A stretch of 64,000 nucleotides of DNA from Hysterangium stoloniferum (Eukaryota > Basidiomycota > Agaricomycetes > Hysterangiales > Hysterangiaceae): assembly GCA_015178975.1 (NCBI GenBank), contig WHVD01000063.1, positions 248,001 through 312,000 on the forward strand, written 5' to 3'. The position numbers and the translations under genes were made by a program. Position 1 is the stretch's first letter; the number at the start of each line of letters is the position of its first letter. The notes below the pieces were generated by a model. It did not search any database. It was not told the DNA's origin and worked only from the letters and a program-made list of their open reading frames with translations. Positions 12,122 to 23,409 of the stretch are shown piece after piece.

Positions 12122-13676
12122 AGGCCCATCAGAGGGGGATGGAGGAAGAAGGAAACAGTACACGCACCTCCTGGACAAAAGAGAGAATCACATGCACTGG
12201 CTGGAGGAGAGTGGAGGCCGATCAGGGCAAGAAGAAGAGAGAAGGAAAGGGTACACAAACACAAACCACCTGGAGGGAAGAGAGAGAGGGCTGATCAGAG
12301 CAGGACAGAGGGAGGAGGAAAGGGTACACGCACCTCCTGGAGAAAAGACAGAGGAGGATGAAGGGAGATGGAAATGGTAAATGCACTGGCTGGAGGAAAG
12401 AGAGAGGAGGCCCATTAGAGGAGGATGAAGAGAGAAGGAAATGGTGATGCACCTCTTGGAGGAAAGAGAGAGGGGGATGAAGGGAGAGGGAAAGGGTACA
12501 TGCACTGGCTGGAGGAAAGAGGAGGCCAATTAGAGGAGGACAAAGGGAGGAGGAAACAGTACACCCACCAGCTGGAGGAAAGAGAGAGGGGCGAAGAGAG
12601 AAGGAGCAGTACACGCAACGGCTGGAGGAAAGAGAGAGGGGTGAAGAGAGAAGGAGCAGTACACCCACCGGCTGGAGGAAAGAGGGGACGCTGATCAGAG
12701 GACAAAGAGACGACACCCGTGCACTCCCACAATGGTAGACTCACCGGCTGGAGGAAACAGTAGATGCAGTGGCTGGATGAAAGAGAGAGGGGCCCAATCA
12801 AGGCAGGATGAAGAGAGAAGGAAAGGGTATACGCACCATCTGGAGGAAAGACAGAGGGGTGAAGAGAGAAGGAATGGGGACACAAATCCTGGAGGAAAGA
12901 GAGGAGGTCGATCAGAGGAGGTCGAAGAGAGAAGGAAAGGGGACACGCACCAACTGGAGGGGCCGATCAGAGCAGGGTGCACACCCAATTGGGCACAGCA
13001 TGCTGGGAACAGGTGCGGCACATGTGTGCATTGGCAAACACAATGCACACCCAATAGGGCACAGTGCATTGTGAACAGGCATGGCACGTGCACGTGTCGG
13101 CAAATGCAATGCGCTGTGCCCATTTGTGCTCGAGTGGGTGTGCGTGCATTGGCAAACAACGCGGAATGCCCGTTTGTGCCCGAGTTGGCGGGCAGGCATG
13201 TGCCTGTGGATGGGAGTGGGTGCACCGTGCCTGTTCACACTTGCACGCAAAGTGCTGTGCCCATTTGGCCCGAGTGGGTGTGCGTGCTGTTGAGGAAGCC
13301 GATCAGAGGAGGAAGAAGAGAGAAGGACAGGGTACACACACCTCCTGGAGGAAAGACTGAGGAGGCTGATTAGAGGAGGACAGAGAGAGAAGGAAACGGT
13401 ACATGGACCGGCTGGAGGAAAGAGAGGAGGACACTCGGAGGAGGGTGAAGAGAGAAAGAAAGGGGACAATGCACGACCTGGAGGAAAGAGAGGAGCATGA
13501 TCAGAGGAGGATGAAAAAAGAGGAAATGATACATGCACCAGCTGGAGGAAAGAGAAGAGGTCAATCAGAGGAGGGCGAAGAGAGAAGGAAACAGTACATG
13601 CACTGGCTGGAGGAAAGAAAGGACGATCAGTGCAGGATCATTGCACCTGCCAGCACCCATGCACATGTTGCGTTTG
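12122..13676. repeat. 67-bp minisatellite array, first block
   Basis: Diverged tandem units, consensus around CTGGAGGAAAGAGAGAGGAG, then ATCAGAGGAGGA, then AGAGAGAAGGAAAGGGTACA and CGCACC. The period is about 67 bp, not a multiple of three, so long R/E/G-rich open frames appear in several frames on both strands; I treat none as a gene. Around 12965-13295 the array is replaced by a different, CpG-richer tandem stretch of ~66-75-bp units (GCACACCCAATWGGGCACAG ... TTGGCAAACA). Confidence 0.85.
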
Positions 13677-14396
13677 TGTTAAGAACTGGAAACTGACTAA
13701 TGTCGGTGGCCGACGGGGACCGATCGGAAGGACTTGGCTTCAGCTTATATGCTGCACCCTCGCAAATATCCGTAGGTTGTCCTTAAATTTCGGGCGGGTG
13801 AAGACTAATCCTAGTGAGTACCTTTCGGCGTGATACCGATCGGAATCGAAGGACAAGTCGGGCGTCGGGCCAAGGGGTCGGGGCCGGGAGTGGGCGAGCG
13901 CACGCGAAGGCGGATGGGGGGATTTTTAGTATGAGACTGATACAGGTGTATGAGGGTATTCTGAGTCGATATTCTGATTGCCTAGTAACTACAATTACAG
14001 CGGGTTCATATACAAGTAACAGGCGTCTGGAAAATACTAATGGGGAGAAGGGCGGAACACGGTATTAACAATAAGCTTGACTAGGAACGGGAAGTTTATG
14101 ATTAGTTCGGAGGCCGATGATAACCGAGAGCGGGATTACGGTAAAAGGAAATGGTTCGAGGACTACAAATATAGATAGACATATGCGAAACATAAGATTG
14201 AACGGATCAACATAATAAAGGGGACGTATCAAAGTTTGACCAGACAATACGAGTTATTTGACGTGGGCGTAAATGGAGTTTGATCTTCGCGAAACATTCG
14301 TCAGCTTCGGGGCCGATGGTTTCCGAGAGGATGACTTGAAACGTTGACAAGTGGCGATAACCTCGGGGCCGATAGGGTTGCGACACGGTCGTAACA
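13677..14396 (-). mobile_element. Solo LTR, family D, copy 2
   Basis: 720 bp, TGTTAAGAACTGG to CGGTCGTAACA, with a perfect target duplication GTTTG (13672-13676, 14397-14401). It is inserted in the minisatellite region and is nearly identical to copy 1 at 6121, so it is a recent insertion. The shared block is at about 13730-13770. Confidence 0.9.
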
Positions 14397-14401
14397 GTTT
14401 G

Positions 14402-15002
14402 CGAATGCACGCCTGAACAGCGCAGTGCATTGTCACTGCATCGTGCCTGGCCGATCAGAGCAGGACAGAGAGAGAAGGAACAGGTACACACGCTGCTGTC
14501 TGCAGGAAAGAGAGAGGAGGCCGATCAGAGGACTGAGACAGAAGAAAGGGTACACGCACCGCCTGAAGGAAAGAGAGAGGAGGATGATCAGAGGACAAAA
14601 AGAGAAGGAAATGGTACATGCACTGACTGGAGGAAAGCTAGGAGGCCAATCAGAGGAGGACAAAGAGAGACGGAAACAGTACACGCACCGATTGGAGGAA
14701 AGAGAGAGGAGGCTGATCAGAGGAGGATGAAGAGAGAATGAAAGGGTACACACACTCGCTGGAGGAAAGAAAGAGGAAGATGATCAGAGGAGGATGAATA
14801 GAGAAGGAAACGGTACACGCACCGACTGGAGGAAAGAGAGAGGAGGATGATCAGAAGAGGACAAAGAGAGAAGGAAACAGTACATGCACCGACTGGAGGA
14901 AAGAGAGAGGAGGGCGATCAGAGAAGGAAACGGTACATGGACAAAGAGAGAGAAGGATGATCAGAAGAAGACAAAGAGAGAAGGAAATGGTACATGCTGT
15001 AG
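14402..15002. repeat. 67-bp minisatellite array, second block
   Basis: Continuation of the array from 12122 after the family D insertion, with about eight well-kept units of AGGAAAGAGAGAGGAGGATG type. It breaks at about 15003, where retroelement sequence begins; the last partial unit reappears at 16706-16800. Confidence 0.85.
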
Positions 15003-15394
15003 AGAGTTCAATTGGAAAGAGACTAATATGGCTATAGTTTCAAGTCACATCACAGCACAAATTCTTATATATACTTTGGCACTCTGTAAGGGCGACTCTC
15101 TAGACCGCGCTGACTCGCACTGTGACTGAGCTGGGGTGCTAGCAGAGGAAATCCGAAGTGAGTTTTATACCTATCTAATTACATACATGTAGAATACAGT
15201 CTTACTTACCTAGCAGAGGAAATCCGAAGAGAAAAGTCTAAGGAATCCTCGGCTAGTGTGTGACTAACTAAAGGTGCAGCGGAGTTTGAAAATGTGATAA
15301 CAGCAAGTGCCCTCACCCTTTATTTATGAAACTATATTAAGGAAAGTCAGGAGTGAAATAGGAAAACTTAAGATTGTCCCCTGACACACTCAAG
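15003..15394 (-). repeat. Dispersed repeat F, second copy (probable LTR piece)
   Basis: About 15073-15260 matches 7070-7215 in inverse orientation, again with two GGATTTCCTCTGCTAG segments on the minus strand and a TATATATA-type stretch nearby (15066). It breaks into the minisatellite at its left. Ends are not clear. Confidence 0.45.
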
Positions 15395-15922
15395 ATGACT
15401 TCTACACAGCCAAATCAGTTTCGTCAAACAGACAACCAAAACTCCATCATGTTCAACACTGCATCGTCCTCCAAAGTATCCCTCAGTTCCTACTCGAAAC
15501 TGACTCTTCACTCCCAAATAGAACTCCAGCCAATAACATCTCGCTTCTCCTCATCCTCAGACATCATTTCCAAGCCCCTACCAGCCCACTCATGCTCCTC
15601 CAAGAAATACCATCGTTTCCTCTGTCGACAAGGTATTCGACTCTCATATGCTCCAGATGATCCTGTCTTCATTCGTATAGAGCACTATGATGGCTCCTCC
15701 GAAATCCTCCACTATCGATTCGATCGAGTGTTCCAGCAGGACTGTTCCCCACCGTCATCGGGAATCTATTACATGGCAACGTTCACTCCAATAGGAGATC
15801 ACAGAGGACCCAAGTTATTCAGGACCCCGGTTCCAGAGGGAAGTCAAGTAGAGCCTCGTCGAGGTCGTCATCGATTCGTGTTCCTTGCGTGGTTGTGGAG
15901 CCTACTCACCACCTGGTTCTAA
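15395..15922 (+). CDS. Unrecognised open frame (175 aa) beside an LTR
   Basis: The frame runs ATG-TAA with balanced composition and more CpG than its surroundings, so it was probably coding. The N-terminal third is Ser/Thr/Gln-rich; the rest has charged and aromatic residues (FLCRQGIRLSYAPDDPVFIR, then GIYYMATFTPIGDHRGPKLF) and a hydrophobic, Trp-rich C-terminus. I recognise no domain. It lies ~350 bp upstream of an LTR in the same orientation, so it may be the last coding part of a retroelement or an accessory frame, but a captured host piece is equally possible. Confidence 0.4.
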   Translation: MTSTQPNQFRQTDNQNSIMFNTASSSKVSLSSYSKLTLHSQIELQPITSRFSSSSDIISKPLPAHSCSSKKYHRFLCRQGIRLSYAPDDPVFIRIEHYDGSSEILHYRFDRVFQQDCSPPSSGIYYMATFTPIGDHRGPKLFRTPVPEGSQVEPRRGRHRFVFLAWLWSLLTTWF

Positions 15923-16272
15923 AATGGTGATTGATTGTGTCCCCTCCTTATACTGCAAAACTAGGAACACAATATGTCCAATCTCGGTTCATCGATTGGT
16001 AATATTGTCAAGATTTCGAAATCAAGCATAGCATTTGAGGGTGACGCATTATCATGGGATTCTTGTGTTTCTGACTCATATCATCGATGTTTCATCAGCC
16101 ATCACTTCTATTACTCCATCATCCCTATTGTCTGACTCACTTCCCCTATTATTCTATTGTGTTTCCCCATTTATCCGTATCACATGTCTGATCTCATCTT
16201 TTGTTTGTCATTCTCTTATTGTTCAGCGCAGCCTCCCCCTATTATTGTTCACAGCTTTACTAACACTCCTAT

Positions 16273-16705
16273 TGTGATGACTCAGAGATGACTCACACCA
16301 TATCACATCGTTATTGTGTCGTTGTTTGTAGATGTTTGATTTGACCTGTGCTCTTTCATGTATATAAGGGCCTCTCTTTTGCCCACTATTGAACAAGCAA
16401 TTTCGTTGTATCTCATTTCGAAGCTCATTCTTAAGGACAAATCTCTTAAGTCTTACTCTCAGTCTCACTCCTACGATCAGTAAGGGATACTATAGTGTCT
16501 CTTATTGTTGAAGTTCTACACTCCTCGACATTGGGTTTATGTCAGCCTTCTGTATTCACCTTCGATTACATCATCCAAGGTCCGATCTCTAGCCTCTCGC
16601 TCCGAGTGTGTTTGGTTATAGACTGGTTTCAAGAACAACTGTGTCAGTGACCGTCATAAAGACTTGACCGTTGCGCGCAGGTTATTAGGTCTTTTCCTAG
16701 TAACA
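16273..16705 (+). mobile_element. LTR (433 bp), right end of a truncated retroelement
   Basis: TGTGATGACTCAG start, TATA-like TGTATATAAGGGCC at about 16359, and end CTTTTCCTAGTAACA. No left LTR of this family is present in the window, so the element is truncated. The sequence after it (16706) resumes the minisatellite, so the element, with repeat F, lies within the array. Confidence 0.65.
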
Positions 16706-16800
16706 AACTTACAATGCACTGACTGGAGGAAAGAGAGAGGAGGATGATCAGAAGAGGACAAAGAGAGAAGGAAATGGTACACACCCAGATGGAGAGAGCA
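16706..16800. repeat. 67-bp minisatellite, last fragment
   Basis: One and a half units (GACTGGAGGAAAGAGAGAGG ... GAAGGAAATGGTACACACC) identical in type to those ending at 15002, showing that the retroelement block lies inside the original array. Confidence 0.75.
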
Positions 16801-17007
16801 GGACGCACAAAGAGAGGAGCATGATTGAGGATTGAGAAACAACCAGTGACAGGCACAACATCTGTGACCATAACACCATGGGAAAGCTAAGGCTCGCTGG
16901 TGACCATGGGAACCTATGCTGCTTGCTTCGCTTGCAGATGCTGACCTAATGCTGACCAATTAGTGACTAAGCAGTGCCCACGGACCCACCAATGTGAATT
17001 AACTTAT

Positions 17008-17573
17008 TGTTAAGTGCCGTGTTGGGAACTTATTCTGGAACTATCGGAAAGTCACCGGGAAGTCGGAAACTCGTGGATAGGGTCAGGACGTCAGCTTCAG
17101 CTTATGTGCTGCACCTCTACGCAAACGCTCAATGTCCTTAATTTCGGAAGTAAAACTTACAATGGAAGATATGGATATTCAGAGTTTCGAAGAGTTCCGA
17201 ATATCGAGCGTACAGAAAGACGGGAGGAGGAATAAGAAACTAAGTCGATATCAGATCTAAGGTAAAGTACAAATTCGCGGAAACTAATATAAGTCTACTC
17301 GTTATTGTACTACAAACTAAGACCATAATAAGACGGAAACGGAAGTGTTCTTAAAATGGAAATACAATAAGACATATTAGGGAGACAATATTCCGAAACG
17401 GGAATACAACAAACAAACAAGTGAATACTTGTCAACGGACAAATTACCAAATGCGGAACAAGGGAAGAATGCGGATGATACGGTAACTATGATGTTCCGT
17501 AGTCAGAGATCGGAAGTCGAAAGTCGGAGATCAGAAATCGGATATTGAAAACATCCGGGAACAGGTCGTAACA
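17008..17573 (-). mobile_element. Solo LTR, family C
   Basis: 566 bp, TGTTAAGTGCCGTG to ACAGGTCGTAACA. It carries a variant of the shared block (TCAGCTTCAGCTTATGTGCT at about 17091). It is CpG-rich and therefore fairly young. The flanks (CTTAT left, GATAT right) do not form a clean duplication. Its right end lies 64 bp from the stop of the Helitron helicase. Confidence 0.75.
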
Positions 17574-17637
17574 GATATCACAATCACTGTTAGAAGTTAG
17601 AAAAGTTAGAAACAATCAATCAAAATACATTAAAACT

Positions 17638-20600
17638 TCAATCTAATAATACATCTTTGTACACTATATTTGCTGTTCTCTTTGTCTCTTTTAATAATAT
17701 TTTTATCCTATTCCAACTTCTTCCCCTTGAAAGTCCCACATACAATTGCCCATGTCCAAACACTGCCATTCTCAAATCTATTCCTACCACTTTCAAAGAC
17801 TGTCCCTGTGACTTGTTAATCGTCATTGCAAATGCTAACCACACTGGAAACTGAATACGATGCAGTTTAAATGGCAGTTGATCATCATTTGTAATTATTT
17901 TGATCTGTGAAAGAAATGCCATTTTTCCAGTACATGGTCCAGTTAGGATCCACACTTGAAGCAAATGATTTTCCATTTTCACCAATCGCAATCGTGTCCC
18001 ATTGAAAAGCCCCCTCTGTGGATCTATGTTCCATAATAGCATCAATGGCACTCCTGGCTTCACCTCAAGTTGACTTGGTGAGATTCCACCAAAATTCAGG
18101 CTGTTCAAATATTCTACAAGATACATCTCTGTCGCACTATCTCCCTCTGCAGTATCAGCACTATGGTACACACGACTCTCTCCAGGGAATTTATTCAGAA
18201 GTTCTGAATTAATCTCATCTACTTCTGAATTCCTTGGACACAGAATTGCCCAGTCTAAGAAGTCTTCATCTTGCCAATCTCTTTGGTCTCTATCCACATG
18301 GATGTCTGGATATATCTCAGCAATTAGATCAGACATTTCTGGACCACAGATCATATGAGGAGAGATATCCATTGTATGATCCAAAGGTAAATCCTTTCCA
18401 TGGCCTATATCCAATAGCCACTGAGCAAACTGTTGACTGTCTGGATCATCCTGATCCACCCGCATATTCTTTTTCAAGAACAGTACCTTAATATGCTTCC
18501 ACAGTTCTGATTTCTGGATACATTGTCCAATGATCTGTTCTTTTGAACCCTTTGGTATAACAGGCAAAGTCTGCTGGAAGTCACCTCCCCAGGCCACAGG
18601 AATTCCTCCAAAGGGAAGATCCTCCTTGTCTAATAAATCCCTCAGGGTTCTGTCAACTGCCTCACATGTAAAACATGACTGCATTGAAACTTCATCCCAG
18701 ATAATCAGTCGGACATTCTTCATGAGCTCTGCTTTTTCTGAACCCTTTTTGATATGACATAGAGCATCCTTCTCACAGGGAACAGGGATTGAAAATGTGC
18801 TGTGAGAAGTCTGACCACCCTTAAGAATCATTGATGCAATTCCAGAAGATGCCACACAAAGCACAATGTAGCCCTTGGCACGACATGCACGTGCCAGAGT
18901 ATTCCATACAAAGGATTTGCCAGTGCCACCTGGACCATTTACAAAAAACAATTTGCCCTGCTGCTCCTCATCAACTGCCTTCATGATAGTCTCAAAGGCA
19001 GCTCGTTGTTCAGGATTGCACTTTTCAAGATTAGCTTGGGCACTGGCATGCTCAGTATCAACATCATAATCTGACTGCTCCTTAATGAGACGGTTGCCAA
19101 GAATCCCATCCCAAACATCAGTACAGTTTGGCATAGTTGGATAGTGTGAGAGGGACTTTCCAGAATAGTGGAGGATCCTATCAATCTCATAGAGACCAAA
19201 GTCATAAATCCTGTTTGGTGATGGATTGACAATGCCATGTCGTTGCTGAAGTATGAACTTCAAATTATCACAAAGAAATGCTTTAAAGTCATTCCAGAGG
19301 TCATGGGGTTGTGCAGGGGAGGTCATGGTCAAAATGATAGCAAACAATCTGCGAAGTTAAAACCCAGACTTTATGTGACTGGCTTCTGTGAGGCACATGT
19401 GCCACTGGCAATCATCTTCAAGCAAACCACGTGCAACACAGGCTTGTTGAAATGTGGGATAAGTCTCACCCTGAAAGGTCCTGAGCTGTTCAAATGAGGT
19501 GGCACCTTTGACAACAGTGAGTAATGTATGGAGGTGGAATCTTTCCCCACTGGCAATATTAACAAAATGAATATGCCCTATGGAAAAGCCACATTGACAT
19601 GGCTTCCATGATTTAGTCTTGGGTACAAATGTGAAATACTCAGGAAAGTCCATATAAAATGTATCCTTGGTATGCTGTCCATTATATCCAATGAGATCCT
19701 TAGCATTAGCCTCAAAATAAGCCATGAGAGTTGTCCCTGAATGCTCTGCCCTTTGCAAAGCTTCAGCAGGACCTTGATCACCATCAAAAACTACAGTGTT
19801 TTCCCCAGGGAGATGGACAGGGAGTGCCATTACTGCAGGAACCTGGGTGTGGAGTTCATTGCACATTAATCACCAGACAGACTCATGTGCACTGACATAA
19901 CATACATCAAGGTACTGTTGAATTTTATCTGGTGTTGTTCCAAATTCCATAGTTGTACAATCATGGCCCTTATAACAGTATTTATGCATGTACTTCATTG
20001 ACCTATTGGTAAAGGTCAACTCTACATTGATGTGGCATTCAAAGGTGAGAATCAAAATAGGAGAGTAAGGGACAACATGTCTGTTGTCATATGTAAACTT
20101 GGGAGTTTCATAAACCCTTCCATTGTTAGGGCGATGGCATGTTGGATAGCCTTCCTCATTGACAATGGTGGCTTTACACCACTCCTTTGGATAGTGTTTA
20201 CTACATTTCTTATCTACCATACAGGCAGCATTTGGATGATCAGTTCCACAGGGACCATGGGTCATGAGTTGCCCTACTAAATTAAATAGTCTGGGATGTG
20301 TTTCAGGATCTGGAAAACAGGCAGAAACCATTGAGTTGACATCTTCTGGTATCCTTGGTTTATTCTGGTCATCAAACCATATGAGGCAGTGCATGTGTGG
20401 AAGACCACGCTTTTGGAATTTAATAACATAGATATGAGCTACTGTTCTACCAAAGATGTGATCTTCTGTGATCATCTTGAGCAACTTAGCCTTCGTGGCA
20501 GCAAAGACACGGGAGACCAAATCAGGCCGATCAGCAGGGGTCTGGCCAGGAAGCAATTCACGGATGACCTCCTCCCAATTGGGATTGGCAGTCATAGTGA

Positions 20601-22250
20601 TGAAGCAGCTGGCATTGCCATACTTGCATGCAATTGCAAATGAATTCTGTAGACTTTGCCTCATATCTCTTGAACCCCCAGCAAATGAAGAAGGTAGTAT
20701 CACCCTCTGACCAATATTATTAGCATCTGTATTGACATCCTGATTTGTAAATGCATCAACCACCTGGTTGTAGAGTTCTGCACATAACCTTGGTTGATTA
20801 TCTCTCAGAAATCTCAATCTGCACTGCTCTGTTATGGCCCAGGCATTGACAATATACTGCTGGAATAGCTTTTGTGCCTAAAAAATGGTCATGGCTTCAT
20901 TTGCTCTGGGAAATAGGTGATAGGCATAATATTCACATTGGGTCACTTTACGACTTTTATCTTCACCTTCTTCATCCTGCTGTCCAGGCTGGGGCTGCCA
21001 ATTTTGATTTGCATAGGAAATGTCCCATGACCAACCACGCTCACCTCTGGGGAAGAGCATGACATAGTGAAGGGGTGTATAAATGGCTTGTACATCATGC
21101 ATATGATGGAACTGGCCTCCCCTTCTCTGAACAATAATATCCCTTGGATCACCATGACCTGTGTCACCCTCTCCAGGGAGAATGACTGCAAGTTCATCAC
21201 CAGTTGGAAGGTTGTACCATCGTGGATCATTAAAAGCCTTGTAGGTCAGTCTAACATGTAACCTTGGAGTCTCTGCCTGTGTCGTCAAACGTTCATGTGC
21301 CTGGTGATAGAGTTCTATAAAGGGATTATATTGCTCCATCATATCCTGGAGGTCAGAAAAGGTTTGGTTGTTCAAGTTTTGATTTGCCCTGTGATTCTGC
21401 CTTTGCTGCAATTCCTGCCTCAGTCCATCCTCCTCTGCCAATGCAGGATCATGGATGTAAAGCTGAGCATAACTATGTGATACACCTTCTGTGTAAGGAA
21501 TCAAGGGACCATGCTGGTGATACAATTCACCATGAATTTTGAAGACATATGGGCCACCACCACCTTGCAAGACAGACTCATCCAAATTGACACCAAGTGA
21601 TGTAAATGCAAATGCATTATTATATGCCCGAATATTTTTCCGAAATTCTTTGCCATTGTCTGTATTATCCTCAAGGAGGGACCTTAAAGTGTGAGGGACT
21701 GGCTCAAGTATTGGGAGGGCAACCTTTCCTTGTTTGCAACACTTGCCAAATTTTGGATGTTATCTTAGAACTATGTGAGAGATGCTCATCTATCCAGTGA
21801 AATGCTCCACAGTCTGGACACTGTATATTCATATGTCCCAAGTCATGTCTTGGAAACCTGTCCTCTACAACTGGCTGCTGTCCAATGGGTAATTGTGCAA
21901 CAGGAGGTGGAGGTAGAGGCATGGTTGCAGGCTGTGGAATTGCTGGAGGTGGGAGAATGGCTGGAGGTGGGAGAATGGCTGGAGGTGGGAGAATGGCTGG
22001 AGGTGGGAGAATGGCTGGAGGTGGGAGAATGGCTGGAGGTGGGAGAATGGCTGGAGGTGGGAGAATGGCTGGAGGTGGGAGAATGGCTGGAGGTGGGAGA
22101 ATGGCTGGAGGTGGGAGAATGGCTGGAGGTTGGGGCAGTTGGTGCCTGTGGTTGAGCAGTTGGATTTCTTTGCCTACGAATAGGTTGTCATAATGGTGGC
22201 AACGCTGCATACCGAGCATGCAAAATATCCATTGCAGCAGAGCCAATTGG
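17638..22250 (-). pseudogene. Helitron Rep-helicase (rolling-circle transposon), broken
   Basis: Read on the minus strand, one long frame carries, in order: a Cys-rich N-terminal segment (CPDCGAFHWIDEHLS near 21800), the Helitron-like N domain, the HUH Rep endonuclease with GLPHMHCLIWF (about 20400) and the KYCYKGHD / QYLDVCYVS segment with both tyrosines, and a PIF1-type helicase with Walker A GPGGTGKS (about 18930), LIIWDEVSM and NKSQGQS ... YVGLSRG. It ends at 17638. The frame is interrupted by TAG at about 20878, TGA at about 19867 and TAA at about 19357, plus a one-base slip near 21750; otherwise about 1,300 residues are well kept. Each stop can come from one C-to-T change (CAG, CGA, CAA). 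The usual Arg of RYVS is Cys here, again C-to-T. Such an enzyme nicks and rolls the element into new sites. Element ends (TC ... CTRR) could not be placed. Confidence 0.88.
21942..22131. repeat. 18-bp tandem repeat, about 10.5 units
   Basis: Unit GCTGGAGGTGGGAGAATG, nearly perfect. On the minus strand it encodes a Pro-rich PPPAIL repeat in frame with the N-terminal part of the Helitron protein; 18 bp keeps the frame. Expansion by slippage is likely recent because the units are almost identical. Confidence 0.9.
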
Positions 22251-22254
22251 AACA

Positions 22255-22400
22255 GAGCTACCTGCAGCAGAGCCACCTGTAGCAGAGCCACCTGCAACAG
22301 AGCCACCTGCAGCAGAGCCACCTGCAACAGAGCCACCTGTAGCAGATCTACCTGTAGCAAAGCCACCTGCAACAGACCTACCTGCAGCAATTAGCACCTG
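22255..22400. repeat. 15-bp tandem repeat, about nine units
   Basis: Unit around GCAGAGCCACCTGCA with small changes. It lies between the two arms of an inverted duplication (22110-22250 and 22425-22530). It gives open frames on both strands (AGGS- or LLQVA-type repeats) that I do not take as genes. Confidence 0.8.
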
Positions 22401-22424
22401 TAGATCAAGCTATCCAGCCTGCAA

Positions 22425-22900
22425 TTGGTTCTGTTGCAGTGGCTGATCTGCATGCTCACTATGCTGCTTTGCCACCATTACAACAACCTGCTCAACCACA
22501 GCCACCAATTTTACAGTCAGCACCACATCCACACCATGGTCATCAACCAGGAAAAAAAAATGTACCTGTACAACCACAGCTGCCAGTACAACAAAATCAT
22601 CCATCTGCACTACTGCACCATGATCATCCACCCATTAATCCAGTTCAACAAATCCAGGCACAGCTACCCATTTTGCAGTTAGCACCACCACCATCACAAC
22701 AACCACCTATTATTCAGTGGGCCCCACCACAGTACCACCATCTACCTGGAAATCCAGCTCAACAACAACAACAACCACCTATATTGCAGTGGGTACCACC
22801 ACCACAGCTTCACCATCCACCTGGAAATCCAGCTCAACAACAACAACCACTACAGTTAGCCTTTGCATCAGAACCACCTGCAGCAATTACATTGTGGTGA
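22425..22900 (+). other. Pro/Gln-rich open frame, inverted copy of the Helitron N-terminal region
   Basis: A plus-strand frame (ATG at 22439, 153 codons) rich in Pro, Gln and His with repeated PPILQW and HHPPGNPAQQQQ. Its start (LHAHYAALPPL) matches the minus-strand frame of the Helitron (LHARYAALPPL near 22210), so the DNA here is an inverted duplicate of the Helitron's proline-rich 5' coding part. It may be the start of a second, divergent Helitron frame that has lost its Rep-helicase, or a low-complexity shadow. No catalytic domain follows. Confidence 0.45.
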
Positions 22901-23409
22901 GGCAATTCTGGTGGTTGCTGGGCCACCAAAAATGGATCATCAGATTGACCTGCAACACCATGGGCATGTGGGAATGGCTGAGCAGGGGGTGGAACATCAT
23001 GATTATTCACAGCTAAACGACAATGGCGGTCAGAGGGGGATGTCATTTGCAGTTGGGCCCTATGCTGCCATCACTCCTCCTCCCGATTACATTCAGGTGT
23101 TTGATCCATAATAATAGAAGGATCCACTCAAGAGAAAAATGCCAGTGCAATATACTTGGCAACAGCAAACAAAGGCTGTATAGGTACACTCAAAAGACCT
23201 GTTCACCAATATGGCATACTTGCACCAATTGGGAAGCACCACAAAACAAAAAAGAAAAAAGGCAGGCCAAGCTGTAGTAGCAGAGACAGAAAACCTGCAA
23301 AAGAGGGGAGAGAGGAGAGGGAGATGGTTGAAATGATTTAGGCTAAAATAATTCAAAAATGTAAAAAAGAAATCATGAATAAACTTTAACAGCATTAGAG
23401 ATGGCATTA

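Noticed and set aside
12122-15002. Long Arg/Glu/Gly-rich open frames on both strands
   Set aside because: They arise from the 67-bp minisatellite, appear in several frames at once, and have no domain; not genes.
21942-22131. Regular 18-bp repeats as a possible CRISPR array
   Set aside because: Units are directly adjacent without spacers, lie in a transposon coding region and in a eukaryotic genome; it is a simple tandem repeat.
22188-22397. AGGS- and LLQVA-repeat open frames
   Set aside because: Translations of a 15-bp tandem repeat; no start context, no domain, present on both strands.
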